A stretch of DNA of 64,000 bases from Pelagimonas sp. (GCA_025210455.1 JAOARQ010000044.1:1-64000); one strand, 5' to 3'; shown: positions 36,356 through 45,077, counted from the first letter of the stretch. Numbers and translations: made by a program. Notes: generated by a model from the sequence alone, not told the origin.

Positions 36356-36895
36356 ATGAAAACGCTTATTTCTACCGCCATCTTCGTGGCAACCGCATCT
36401 GTCGCATTGGCTGAGATGTCCGATGAGCAGCAGGTTCTCAATGCGATCAACAATGTCGGTTACTATGCTGATCAGGGCGACTGGGATCAGGTCGCAGCGC
36501 AGTTCCATCCAGAAGGCGCTGTGCTGGACTACACCTCTTACGCCAATGCCTCTGCTGGCACCTCTGCCGAGCTTCCGACACTGCTGCCCGCAGAAATCGT
36601 TGGTGCATGGCAGACGGTTCTGTCTGGCTATGACCGGACACATCACCTGATGGGCACCGAAAGCGTGCAGATCGACGGCGACACAGCCACCACCACAGCG
36701 AATATCTACGCCACACATATCCTTGAAAATGACGGCGAAGACACATGGGTATTCATTGGTGATTACCAGCATGAGCTGGCGAAAACCGATGCGGGCTGGA
36801 AGATCACCTTCATGCGCGCAAACCTGCGGGCGCAGCTGGGCAACGAAAACCTGCCAGCGCTGGCCACCGCGCGCGTCGCGGCCGGCAACAACTGA
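36356..36895 (+). CDS. Secreted SnoaL/NTF2-like protein (3)
   Basis: A 179-residue protein with a Sec signal (cleavage near ALA-EM). The mature part aligns with the preceding cytoplasmic gene product: NAINNVGYYADQGDWDQVAAQF, LDYTSYANA, LSGYDRTHHLMG and a shared C-terminal NLPALATARVAA block. This is evidently a tandem duplication in which one copy gained or lost export. Conserved THH histidines may be catalytic or ligand-binding. Confidence 0.78.
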   Translation: MKTLISTAIFVATASVALAEMSDEQQVLNAINNVGYYADQGDWDQVAAQFHPEGAVLDYTSYANASAGTSAELPTLLPAEIVGAWQTVLSGYDRTHHLMGTESVQIDGDTATTTANIYATHILENDGEDTWVFIGDYQHELAKTDAGWKITFMRANLRAQLGNENLPALATARVAAGNN

Positions 36896-36918
36896 TCGTA
36901 AAAAAGGGAGCAAATCCA

Positions 36919-37290
36919 ATGCTGAAGCACATGACTGTCTCGCTGGCGCTGATGGTGTTCCCCGCTTTGGCAGAGGATTTGCCTCAGGCCATCAGCTGCT
37001 ATCAGGACAGCGCAAACGCCAAAGACATCGACGCCTATATGGCGTGCTTTACACCGGATGCCGAAATGGTCGACGTTTCCCGCACCTTTAACGGGACTGA
37101 AGCAATCCGTGCATGGGCATTGCGGGAAGTCATCCCCGAAGGGGACAGTTTCGCGCATCGTAAAATTCTGGAGCAACACGCGGGCTATGCCAAGACCGAA
37201 GTGAACTGGCTGAGTTGGGTTGTTCATTACTCGTACTGGTGGGATGGGGATGGCAAAATTACCCGCATGTCCCTGCAATATGCAAACTGA
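36919..37290 (+). CDS. Secreted SnoaL/NTF2-like protein (4)
   Basis: A 123-residue protein with a Sec signal (cleavage near ALA-ED) and a compact SnoaL-like domain: CYQDSANAKDIDAYMACFTPDAEMVDV and TFNGTEAIRAWA. Two cysteines in the mature part (in SCYQD and MACF) could form a periplasmic disulfide. The leader carries the AGGGAGCAA ribosome-binding sequence shared with the Tat-SDR gene. Less related to proteins 2 and 3 than they are to each other. Confidence 0.75.
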   Translation: MLKHMTVSLALMVFPALAEDLPQAISCYQDSANAKDIDAYMACFTPDAEMVDVSRTFNGTEAIRAWALREVIPEGDSFAHRKILEQHAGYAKTEVNWLSWVVHYSYWWDGDGKITRMSLQYAN

Positions 37291-37302
37291 AGGGGGCAGC
37301 CT

Positions 37303-37959
37303 ATGGCACGCGCATTTGTAACCGGTGGGAACCGGGGGATTGGACTGGCAATCGCGGAAGGGCTGATTGCGCAAGGACATGAGGTCTTGATCGGGTGTCG
37401 TGATCTTGCTCAGGGCCAGACGGTCGCTGGCAAAATCGGGGCGGGGGCTGTGGAACTGGATCTGTGCACCCCTCTGAGCATCAGGCAGGCCGCCGTTTCG
37501 GTGCCGGAGATTGATATTCTTGTGAACAACGCCGGGGTTCTTGGAACCGGTTCGGTTCTGGATGATCCAGCGGGTTTTGATGAGGCGATGCAAGTCATGG
37601 TGCACGGGCCCATGTTGCTTATGCATTGCCTTGTGCCGGGCATGAAGGAACGCGGTTATGGACGGGTGGTAAATGTCTCTTCAGGCTGGGGCGCATTTTC
37701 TGACGGCGTTGCAGGGCCGGGCGCCTATGGTGTTGCCAAAGCCGCGCTGAATGCCCTGACGGTCGCCTCTGCCCGGACGCTGCCAAGCAGCGTGAAGGTC
37801 AACGCCATGTGCCCGGGGTGGGTGCGCACACGTATGGGCGGGATGGCTGCCACGCGTTCCCCCGCTGAGGGGGCGGACACCGCAATCTGGCTGGCCACCT
37901 TGGACAGCGCGGGCCCAACGGGCGGATTTTTCCGGAACCGTCAGAATATCGAATGGTGA
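37303..37959 (+). CDS. Cytoplasmic short-chain dehydrogenase/reductase
   Basis: A 218-residue classical SDR without a signal peptide: TGGNRGIG cofactor motif (7-14), NNAG at 75-78, Ser126/127 in NVSSGWG, and Tyr142/Lys146 in YGVAK. It starts 12 bases after the last NTF2-like gene and is the final gene of the run. Together with the Tat-exported SDR it gives the pathway one dehydrogenase on each side of the membrane. Confidence 0.87.
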   Translation: MARAFVTGGNRGIGLAIAEGLIAQGHEVLIGCRDLAQGQTVAGKIGAGAVELDLCTPLSIRQAAVSVPEIDILVNNAGVLGTGSVLDDPAGFDEAMQVMVHGPMLLMHCLVPGMKERGYGRVVNVSSGWGAFSDGVAGPGAYGVAKAALNALTVASARTLPSSVKVNAMCPGWVRTRMGGMAATRSPAEGADTAIWLATLDSAGPTGGFFRNRQNIEW

Positions 37960-38061
37960 GTTTGGGTGCTTACAACGCTTTGAACTTAATATAGTTTGAG
38001 GAGTTGAAATTCGCTCTCGCGCGACGCAGATCTGTGGGGCGGATTTCAATGTCAACAACCC

Positions 38062-39915
38062 CTAGCCGTTTTCGGCCAAATCCAATTTTTCCTGCGCTTC
38101 CATCCAGAGCTCTTCTGCGCGCATCAGGCCCTCTTCGATTTCGGCGAACTTGCGGTTCCAGACTTCGAGGTCGTCTTTTTTGTCGTCCTCATACATGGCG
38201 GGATCTGCCATTTTGGCCGAGAGTTTGTCGCGCATCTCTTCGATCTTGGCGACGCGCTCTTCGCATTTGCGTACTTCGGCGCGCAGCTCCAGGATTTTAT
38301 CGCGCGAGGGACGCTTGGGTTTGGGGGCTGCTTTTTTATCGGCTTTGGCGGGTTTGTCCTGTGTCAGCAGGAAGCTGCGATACGCGTCAAGATCGTCTTC
38401 GTAGGGTTTGACCGTGCCGCCGGACACAAGCCAGAGCCGGTCGGCCACCAGAGACAGCAGGTGCATATCGTGGCTGACCAGAACCACGGCGCCGGAATAG
38501 GCGGTCAGGGCTTCGACAAGGGCCTCTCGGCTTTCGATATCGAGGTGGTTGGTCGGTTCGTCGAGGATCAGCAGGTGCGGTGCATCCAAGGTGGCCAGCA
38601 GCAGCGACAGGCGCGCTTTTTGCCCCCCCGAAAGGCGGCCCACTTCGGTATCGGCCTGTTCGGCCATCAGGCCAAAGCCCGCCAGCTGGGCGCGCAGTTT
38701 GGGGGGCAGCACATCGGGGCGTTCGCGTTGCAGGTGCTGCAATGGGGTTTCCTCCAGATGAAGTTCATCCACCTGATGCTGGGCAAAATAGCCGATGCGC
38801 AGTTTCGAAGAGCGGGTGATTTTCCCATCGATCAACGGCAGGCGATCAGACAGTAATTTAGAAAGGGTGGATTTGCCCTGACCGTTCTTGCCCAAAAGCG
38901 CGATGCGGTCGTCCTGATCAATGCGCAGGTTCATTTTCCTGAGCACGACCGTATCGCCATAGCCGGTGCTGCCGCCTTCGATGTGGATGATCGGCGGGGA
39001 CAGCTCGTCTGGTTGAGGGAATTTGAACACCCGCTTGGCCGCGTCTTCGGGGGCGGTGATCATATCCATACGTTCAATCATTTTCAGGCGCGATTGTGCC
39101 TGTTTCGCCTTGGTGGCCTTGGCGCGGAAACGGTCGACAAAGCTTTGCAGATGGGCGCGGCGGGCTTCTTGTTTTTTGGCCATGGCGCTGGCCTGCGCGC
39201 GTTTGGCGGCGCGCTGTTTGACGAATTGATCGTAGGGGCCCTGATAGAAATGTAGCTGGCGGTTTTCCAGATGCAGGATGCTGCCCACAGCGCGGTTCAA
39301 CAGCCCGCGGTCGTGGCTGATGATGATCACGGTATAGGGGTATTTTGTCAGATAGCTTTCCAGCCAGAGCGCCCCTTCGAGATCGAGATAGTTGGTCGGT
39401 TCGTCGAGCAGCAACAGATCGGGCTGTGAGAACAGCACACCAGCCAGAGCCACCCGCATCCGCCAGCCGCCGGAATAATCGGAACAGGGGCGCGCAAGAT
39501 CCTCCTGTTCAAAGCCAAGACCACGCAGGATGGAAGAGGCGCGGGCTTCGGCGCTCCAGGCGTCGATGTCGGCCAGACGGGTCTGGATTTCCGCGATGCG
39601 GGTGCTGTCGGTGGCGGTCTCGGATTCGGCCATCAGGGCGGCGCGTTCGGTATCCGCAGCCAGAACCGTGTCCAGCAAGGACACATCAGAAGAGGGCACT
39701 TCCTGACTGACGCCGCCAATGCGCGCGCGTCTGGGCAGATCAATTTCGCCCGCATCAAGCGTGAGATCATTTTTGATCAGGCGAAACAGCGTTGTCTTGC
39801 CCGCGCCATTGGCGCCCACAAGGCCGACTTTGTGGCCATCTGGAATGGTGGCGCTGGCCTCTTCGAACAGAGGGCGGCCTTCGACGGAGTAATTGATATC
39901 AGAGATGCGCAACAT
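38062..39915 (-). CDS. ABC-F family ATP-binding protein
   Basis: Soluble tandem ATPase without membrane domains; ABC-F proteins act on ribosomes in translation regulation or antibiotic protection. It has 617 residues from ATG 39915 (MLRISDINYSVEG). First ABC domain: GANGAGKTTLF and YSGGWRMRVALAG. Linker with Lys/Arg-rich helices (RAAKRAQASAMAKKQEA). Second: GKNGQGKSTLSKL and LSGGQKARLSLLL. The C-terminus is a coiled coil. This arrangement is closest to the Uup / YheS type, but I cannot assign the subgroup firmly. Confidence 0.93.
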   Translation of the reverse strand: MLRISDINYSVEGRPLFEEASATIPDGHKVGLVGANGAGKTTLFRLIKNDLTLDAGEIDLPRRARIGGVSQEVPSSDVSLLDTVLAADTERAALMAESETATDSTRIAEIQTRLADIDAWSAEARASSILRGLGFEQEDLARPCSDYSGGWRMRVALAGVLFSQPDLLLLDEPTNYLDLEGALWLESYLTKYPYTVIIISHDRGLLNRAVGSILHLENRQLHFYQGPYDQFVKQRAAKRAQASAMAKKQEARRAHLQSFVDRFRAKATKAKQAQSRLKMIERMDMITAPEDAAKRVFKFPQPDELSPPIIHIEGGSTGYGDTVVLRKMNLRIDQDDRIALLGKNGQGKSTLSKLLSDRLPLIDGKITRSSKLRIGYFAQHQVDELHLEETPLQHLQRERPDVLPPKLRAQLAGFGLMAEQADTEVGRLSGGQKARLSLLLATLDAPHLLILDEPTNHLDIESREALVEALTAYSGAVVLVSHDMHLLSLVADRLWLVSGGTVKPYEDDLDAYRSFLLTQDKPAKADKKAAPKPKRPSRDKILELRAEVRKCEERVAKIEEMRDKLSAKMADPAMYEDDKKDDLEVWNRKFAEIEEGLMRAEELWMEAQEKLDLAENG

Positions 39916-40318
39916 ACCGGCTGTGTGGCGCAAGCCACTGGGCGGGTCAATGGTCTATGTCTGAGGCTCTTGCTGATGGTTGGCAGTTGGTTTCGACTGG
40001 TCGGGGTGTTGCCAGCGAGGGTATTGTGGACCGTCGGCGGCGATTGAAACCGCATCAGATTTTCGAGATCGGAAAACGGGCTAAGGTCACAGTGCGTCAG
40101 CATGGTTGACTGTATAGTTTTTCGAATGCTGTCTTGGGCTTGCCGTCCTATAATTCTGGCAGTTTGCACGCGCCTGTGAAACGGGAGAGCTGACGCGGCA
40201 GCGGCAGAAATGAAACCCTGCGGCTATGGGGGGTTTTCAAAAAGTCTTGCCCATGCTAACGCCCGGCGCAATGGAACAGCCGGGCGTGGTGTCCGGCGCA
40301 ATTTTACGGAGCAATCCA
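39916..40318. other. 403-bp intergenic region between ABC-F and ndk
   Basis: The starts of two divergent genes lie at its ends, so it should hold their promoters. TTGACT at about 40106 is a possible -35 element, but no good -10 follows at the proper distance. The only distinct structure is the hairpin at 40259-40287. No coding region was supported. Confidence 0.5.
40259..40287 (+). promoter_or_regulatory. Hairpin in the ndk leader
   Basis: Perfect 8-bp arms ACGCCCGG / CCGGGCGT around a 13-base loop, ending 31 bases before the ndk ATG. No T-run follows, so it is not a terminator; it could stabilise the mRNA or regulate translation. Confidence 0.5.
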
Positions 40319-40741
40319 ATGGCCCTTGAGCGTACATTCTCGATCATCAAGCCCGATGCAACCCGTCGCAACCTGACCGGTAAGATCAATGCCAAGTTCG
40401 AAGAAGCTGGCCTGCGCATCGTTGCACAAAAACGCATTCACCTGACCAAAGCGCAAGCGGGTCAGTTCTATGCTGTGCACGCCGAGCGCCCCTTCTATGA
40501 CGAGCTGTGCGAATTCATGGCATCGGCCCCTGTTGTTGTTCAGGTTCTGGAAGGCGAAGGTGCCATCGCGAAAAACCGCGAAGTCATGGGCGCGACCAAC
40601 CCGGCAGACGCAGCCGCTGGCACCATCCGTGCAGAGTTTGCGGAATCGGTTGGCGAGAACTCGGTTCACGGTTCGGACGCACCGGAAACCGCAGCAGAAG
40701 AAATCGCATTCTTCTTCTCGGGTCTGGAACTGGTTGGCTAA
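40319..40741 (+). CDS. ndk: Nucleoside diphosphate kinase
   Basis: Equilibrates nucleoside di- and triphosphates by a phosphohistidine ping-pong mechanism. It has 140 residues from ATG 40319 ([18 protein letters not shown]), the usual length. The catalytic His117 is in NSVHGSD, with [21 protein letters not shown] before it. ACGGAGC lies upstream. Single-gene unit with a structured leader and a strong terminator. Confidence 0.98.
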   Translation: MALERTFSIIKPDATRRNLTGKINAKFEEAGLRIVAQKRIHLTKAQAGQFYAVHAERPFYDELCEFMASAPVVVQVLEGEGAIAKNREVMGATNPADAAAGTIRAEFAESVGENSVHGSDAPETAAEEIAFFFSGLELVG

Positions 40742-40766
40742 GCCGATCTGTCAGATCTGACACGGG

Positions 40767-40790
40767 AAAGGGGCCATCGGCCCCTTTTTT
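40767..40790 (+). terminator. Rho-independent terminator after ndk
   Basis: A perfect 9-bp stem AAAGGGGCC / GGCCCCTTT with an ATC loop and a run of six T's. Confidence 0.93.
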
Positions 40791-40817
40791 GTTGCCCGGT
40801 GGTTCATGCATCATGCT

Positions 40818-41156
40818 TTAACCGCGGGTGATCACGCCGATTTCATTGAGGATTTTTTCGATCCCTGCGGGCGCGCGGTTTGGGGTTTTGTTGATTTCGG
40901 TTTTCAGGCTGTCAAAACTGGCGCGCAGGGCGTCTTTTTCGGCACCTTTGCAATCGTTCCATGGGCGGCCTTGAAGCGCCATGTGCAGGACGTAGTACCC
41001 GATGAAATGGGGTTTTGTGCCTGAAAGCAGCATCTTGCGATAGGCCTCATGCGCGCCGGCGTCGCGCAGGGTTTCGGCATCGGGGATGCCTGCGCGGATC
41101 AGCTCCTGTTCGACGGCAGGGCCGAGGTTGCGCAGGCTGGAGATTGGGGTGCTCAT
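40818..41156 (-). CDS. TfoX C-terminal domain protein
   Basis: A 112-residue protein with a helix-hairpin-helix-like N-terminus (SLRNLGPAVEQELIRAGI) of the TfoX/Sxy C-terminal type, which in some bacteria is linked to competence control. GTKPHFIGYYVLHMALQGRPWNDC is also typical of that domain. The N-terminal TfoX half is missing, so a regulatory role is uncertain. Last gene of a three-gene minus-strand operon; it overlaps the PEP-mutase-like gene by 4 bases. Confidence 0.8.
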   Translation of the reverse strand: MSTPISSLRNLGPAVEQELIRAGIPDAETLRDAGAHEAYRKMLLSGTKPHFIGYYVLHMALQGRPWNDCKGAEKDALRASFDSLKTEINKTPNRAPAGIEKILNEIGVITRG

Positions 41157-41965
41157 GCGAGATAGCTGTCGACCTGATCGCCGGAAATGCTGTGGCCAAG
41201 GCGGGTGAATTCCCCTGCGCCGAACATCTCCTGGGCGGCGTCAAAGATCACGCGGTGGGTGGCGCGGGCAAGAGCAGAGCCAAGCGAAAGCCGGGCGGCC
41301 CCGGCCTGGGCGAAGGCGGCGCGATCATGCTGGGTGAAGGGCCCTGCGACCAGCACGTTTACGGGCACAGAGACAGCGGCGCAGATTTTGGCGATATCGT
41401 CAAAATTCGGCGGCAGCGGGATATAGACGCAATCGGCCCCAGCCTGTTCATAGGCCTGAATGCGGGCGATGGCTTCGGGCAGGTCATATTGACCGTTCAT
41501 GACCCCATCGGCGCGGGCGCAGAGCACAAAGTCGCGCGGCAGGGCGCGGGCAGCAGCAGCAGCGGCGCGGATGCGATCAATGGTGAGATCACGGGGATAG
41601 GGGGCGGCATCGGGCAGGGCGGTGTCTTCGATTGAGATCCCGGCGAGGCCCACTTCAAAGGAGAGTTTGACCGTTTCCGCGCAGGTTTCCGGGGCCTCAC
41701 CAAAGCCGTTTTCGAAATCACCTGAAACAGGCAGGTCAACGGCGCTGATCAGTTCCTGTGCATGGGCAAGGGCTTCGTCGCGGGTGACATGGCCCATGTC
41801 CGGGCGGCCAAGGGTAAAGGCATGGGCGGCAGATGAGGTGCCGATGGCCTGCGCACCAAGCGCGGCCAGCATTTTGGCGGATCCCCGATCCCAGGCATTG
41901 GCAAGGATAAAGGGGGTGCCGGGTTGGTGGAGGGCGCGAAACGCAGCGCCTATGTCAGGTGTCAT
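41153..41965 (-). CDS. Isocitrate lyase/PEP mutase family protein
   Basis: A 270-residue TIM-barrel enzyme of the ICL/PEPM superfamily, which cleaves or forms C-C or C-P bonds using a metal-bound enolate. The metal-binding PVSGDFENGFG (about residues 78-88) and the GISIEDTALP strand are present. The cysteine loop of true isocitrate lyase (KKCGH) is absent, so it is not a glyoxylate-cycle enzyme. It overlaps the aminotransferase gene by 11 bases. The specific reaction is unknown. Confidence 0.87.
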   Translation of the reverse strand: MTPDIGAAFRALHQPGTPFILANAWDRGSAKMLAALGAQAIGTSSAAHAFTLGRPDMGHVTRDEALAHAQELISAVDLPVSGDFENGFGEAPETCAETVKLSFEVGLAGISIEDTALPDAAPYPRDLTIDRIRAAAAAARALPRDFVLCARADGVMNGQYDLPEAIARIQAYEQAGADCVYIPLPPNFDDIAKICAAVSVPVNVLVAGPFTQHDRAAFAQAGAARLSLGSALARATHRVIFDAAQEMFGAGEFTRLGHSISGDQVDSYLA

Positions 41966-43142
41966 CGGTCAGGCCTTTCGCAAAGGAACACAGGGTGGTG
42001 AGAGCGGCTGACAGGCGATCATCGTCTACGGTGAGGGCGAGGCGAATGTGACCTGCGGCGGATTGGCCAAAGCTTTCGCCGGGCATGACAGCGATGTGGT
42101 GGGCATCCAGCAGGGCGTTGGCGAAGGCTTCGCCGGAAAGGCCCGTGGCGCGGATATCCAGCATCAGATACATGGCGCCGCTGGAGGGGATGGCTTTGAC
42201 GGTGGTTTGTTTTTCAAGGATTTCCAAAGACAGGGCGCGTCTGCGGCGGAAGGGGGCTGCGATTTTCTCTTCGAAATCAGGTCCTTGGGTCAGCGCAAAG
42301 AGCGCGGCATCCTGAATATATCCGGGTACGCCGTAGGTGGTGGTGGTTGCCAGATCAATCAGACAGGAGATTGCCCGTTCCGGGCCAAGGATCCAGCCAA
42401 CGCGCGATCCGGTCATGGCGTGGCTTTTGGACATGGAGCCGACCACAAGCGTGCGATCGGCCATGTCTGGCAAGGCGCGCGGGGACAGGTGGTGCCCCTC
42501 CCAGATCTGGGTGTCATAGACTTCGTCGGAGATCAGCCAGAGATCGTTTTCGATACAGGCCTGCGCGATGTCTTGCAGGGTCTGATCGGGATAGACGGTG
42601 CCGGTGGGGTTGTTTGGCGAGTTGATCAGTAGGCTTTTGGCGGAATGGGCCTTGGCAGCCGCAGTGATGTCGGATTTTTGCGGCAGGAAGGCATCTTTGG
42701 AGCGGGTGGGGATGGCCACGGGCGTGCCAGAAGCCGCGCGCAGCGTGCCGGGGTAAGTGGCGTAATAGGGATCAATATAGAGCGCGGTATCCCCCGGTGA
42801 GAGCGCGGCGATATGGGCTGAAAACAGGGCGGATTGGCCGCCGGGGGTGATCAGTACATTGTCTGGAGTTGTGGGCACGCCGGTGCGGTCGGTGACGCGC
42901 TGGGCGATGGCTTCGCGCAGGGGCTGAATGCCGGGCACCATGGCGTAACCGGTGTGGCCCCCTTTGGCAGAGGCTGCCATGGCCTCAAGGATGCTGTGTT
43001 CGGTGCGGATATCGTGTTCACCGATGGTGAGTTCTGTTACCGGGATGCCCTGGGCTATCATTTTGCGGGCGCGGTAAAACACCCCCCAACCGTCTGATCC
43101 GCCGGCGTTCAGGGTCGAAATGCGCGTTGAGAGCTGGGGCAT
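41955..43142 (-). CDS. Pyridoxal-phosphate-dependent class I aminotransferase
   Basis: A 395-residue fold-type I aminotransferase. The PLP lysine is Lys239 in SMSKSHAMTGSRVG, and the SPNNPTGTVYP and ISDEVYD motifs bind the cofactor. The amino-acid substrate cannot be told by eye. First gene of the operon with the PEP-mutase-like and TfoX genes, and divergent from the GTA cluster. Confidence 0.9.
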   Translation of the reverse strand: MPQLSTRISTLNAGGSDGWGVFYRARKMIAQGIPVTELTIGEHDIRTEHSILEAMAASAKGGHTGYAMVPGIQPLREAIAQRVTDRTGVPTTPDNVLITPGGQSALFSAHIAALSPGDTALYIDPYYATYPGTLRAASGTPVAIPTRSKDAFLPQKSDITAAAKAHSAKSLLINSPNNPTGTVYPDQTLQDIAQACIENDLWLISDEVYDTQIWEGHHLSPRALPDMADRTLVVGSMSKSHAMTGSRVGWILGPERAISCLIDLATTTTYGVPGYIQDAALFALTQGPDFEEKIAAPFRRRRALSLEILEKQTTVKAIPSSGAMYLMLDIRATGLSGEAFANALLDAHHIAVMPGESFGQSAAGHIRLALTVDDDRLSAALTTLCSFAKGLTDDT

Positions 43143-43249
43143 GGAAACTGTCCTACTGCGTCGTTTTTCGCAGTGTTGCCTGATGGTCTGGCGTGAGGCA
43201 AGCGGAGTTTTTCGCCTGATTTTTGGCGTTTATATGAGGGATGGCAGCG

Positions 43250-43266
43250 AAAGTCTTAACAAAGTC
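43250..43266 (+). promoter_or_regulatory. Phased direct repeats upstream of the GTA promoter
   Basis: AAAGTC at 43250-43255 and again at 43261-43266, an 11-base period that is one helical turn, ending 24 bases before the candidate -35. Arrangement fits an activator site; identity unknown. Confidence 0.35.
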
Positions 43267-43290
43267 AGAGAGTTGCGCGCGCCGCCTTCT

Positions 43291-43319
43291 TTGACCGGTA
43301 GGGGGTGTTTTGCTAGGGT
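43291..43319 (+). promoter_or_regulatory. Candidate promoter for the GTA cluster
   Basis: TTGACC at 43291-43296, a 17-base spacer and TAGGGT at 43314-43319, about 108 bases upstream of the first GTA gene. The -35 is good; the -10 is weak, as expected for a regulated promoter. Confidence 0.4.
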
Positions 43320-43426
43320 GTTTCCATGCTGGACGAGGTGTGAAAGGGCGGAGTTGCAGAAGTTGACGCTGCCCTTTCATGCGCTGCCCGAGGAGGGGTG
43401 ACCTACAGGCAAGAAAGGTGTCGAGC

Positions 43427-43774
43427 ATGAGTAGTGAGAACAAGCCGGTTTTAATCACGGCAGAGCAACTGGTCGCGCGTCTGGAAGAGCAACGGGAAGA
43501 GATTGCTCAGACGCTGGCGGGCCTGGCGGAGGATGTCAGAGACATCCAGACCAGAATGCGACAGGGAGATATCGAGAAAAAGGCTGAGGCGACCAGGTTG
43601 ATGGGGGACCTGCGCTATTGGCTGCGTGCAATCCGAGATACGGAGGCTGAAATTGACAGTATCAGACGAAAGGAGAGCGGGATCGGGGATTCCTACGGAC
43701 TTGACCTGGAAGCCGCAGAGTTTGCGGTCCGGTGCCGTTTGGATAGCCTCCGCGCCTGCTGCTGTGAGGAATGA
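43427..43774 (+). CDS. GTA terminase small subunit-like protein (g1)
   Basis: A 115-residue helical protein from ATG 43427 (MSSENKPVLI). It has a coiled-coil-rich middle (EEQREEIAQTLAGLAEDVRDIQTRM) and a C-terminal cysteine cluster (CCCEE). By position and size it corresponds to g1 of the Rhodobacter capsulatus GTA, which works as the small terminase and recruits DNA to the packaging motor. The end overlaps the start of the large terminase gene. Confidence 0.8.
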   Translation: MSSENKPVLITAEQLVARLEEQREEIAQTLAGLAEDVRDIQTRMRQGDIEKKAEATRLMGDLRYWLRAIRDTEAEIDSIRRKESGIGDSYGLDLEAAEFAVRCRLDSLRACCCEE

Positions 43775-45065
43775 GTTCCTGACGGTGCTGACAACGGGGG
43801 AGCGCCTTGCGCTCCCCTATCTGTTCGAGTTCTGGGCACATGATCATCAGATCGCGCCGGAAGGGGATTGGCGATCCTGGGTTATTCTGGGCGGGCGCGG
43901 GGCTGGTAAAACGCGCGCCGGTGCGGAATGGGTGCGCAAGATGGTGGAGGGGCCGCGGCCTTTGGATGCCGGGCGATGCAAGCGGCTGGCGCTGATTGGC
44001 GAGACCTTTGATCAGGCGCGCGAGGTGATGATTTTCGGCGATAGCGGGATCATGGCCTGTTCGCCGCCGGATCGCAAACCCAGCTGGGTGTCGACGCGGC
44101 GCTGTCTGGTCTGGCCGAATGGAGCAGAGGCGATGGTGTATTCCGCGCATGATCCAGAGGCGCTGCGCGGGCCGCAGTTTGATGGGGCCTGGGTGGATGA
44201 ACTGGCCAAGTGGCGCAAGGCGCGGGAGACTTGGGATATGCTGCAATTTGGTCTGCGTCTGGGCGAGGCGCCCCGGGTCTGTGTGACGACGACGCCGCGC
44301 AATGTGGCGGTGTTGAAAGAGCTGCTGGAGCTGCCATCGACCGTTGTGACACGTGCGCCAACAGAAGCGAACCGGGCGCATTTAGCGGAGTCGTTTTTGC
44401 AGGAGGTGCGGGCACGTTATGCCAATTCTGCGCTGGGTTTGCAGGAGCTGGATGGGATCTTGCTGGACGAGGTGGATGGGGCGCTTTGGACGCGGGAGAT
44501 GCTGGATGAGCAGCGTTCGGGCAAGGTGCCGGATCTGACACGGATTGTGGTGGCGGTGGATCCGCCGGCGAGCGAGGGCAAGGCTGCAGATGAATGCGGG
44601 ATTGTCGTGGCTGGTGTGGTTCAGGATGGGCCGCCGCAGGAGTGGCGGGCCTATGTGCTGGAGGATGCCACGGTGCAGGGGAAATCGCCATTGGGCTGGG
44701 CCGAGGCTGTCAGCGCGGCGGCTTTGAGGTGGCAGGCGGATCGCGTGGTGGCTGAGGTCAATCAGGGGGGAGCCATGGTTGAGGCATTGCTGCGGCAGGT
44801 GGATCCGATGATGCCGGTCAAGCAGGTGCATGCGACGCGGGGCAAGGGCGCGCGGGCGGAACCCGTTTCTGCGCTTTATGAGCAGGGGAAGGTGTTCCAT
44901 GGGCCGGGGCTGGCGGATCTGGAGGCACAGATGTGTCTGATGACGCCCAGGGGCTATGAGGGAGCAGGCAGTCCGGATCGGGCGGATGCGCTGGTTTGGG
45001 CATTGAGTGAGTTGATGCTGGAAAAACCGCCGGGTCGGGGCAGGCCGGGCGTGAGGAGTTTGTGA
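43722..45065 (+). CDS. GTA large terminase subunit (g2)
   Basis: Packaging ATPase-nuclease that fills GTA heads with host DNA. From TTG 43722 it has 447 residues; the frame is open to GTG 43626, but residues resembling homologues begin at WIASAPAAVRNEF, and GGAAG lies 9 bases before the TTG. Walker A is GGRGAGKT (57-64), Walker B is in QFDGAWVDELAKW, the nuclease acidic residues are in VAVDPPAS and the late GSPDRADALVW. The start lies inside g1. Start choice is moderately uncertain. Confidence 0.92.
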   Translation: MRSGAVWIASAPAAVRNEFLTVLTTGERLALPYLFEFWAHDHQIAPEGDWRSWVILGGRGAGKTRAGAEWVRKMVEGPRPLDAGRCKRLALIGETFDQAREVMIFGDSGIMACSPPDRKPSWVSTRRCLVWPNGAEAMVYSAHDPEALRGPQFDGAWVDELAKWRKARETWDMLQFGLRLGEAPRVCVTTTPRNVAVLKELLELPSTVVTRAPTEANRAHLAESFLQEVRARYANSALGLQELDGILLDEVDGALWTREMLDEQRSGKVPDLTRIVVAVDPPASEGKAADECGIVVAGVVQDGPPQEWRAYVLEDATVQGKSPLGWAEAVSAAALRWQADRVVAEVNQGGAMVEALLRQVDPMMPVKQVHATRGKGARAEPVSALYEQGKVFHGPGLADLEAQMCLMTPRGYEGAGSPDRADALVWALSELMLEKPPGRGRPGVRSL

Positions 45066-45077
45066 TAACCATCTGAG

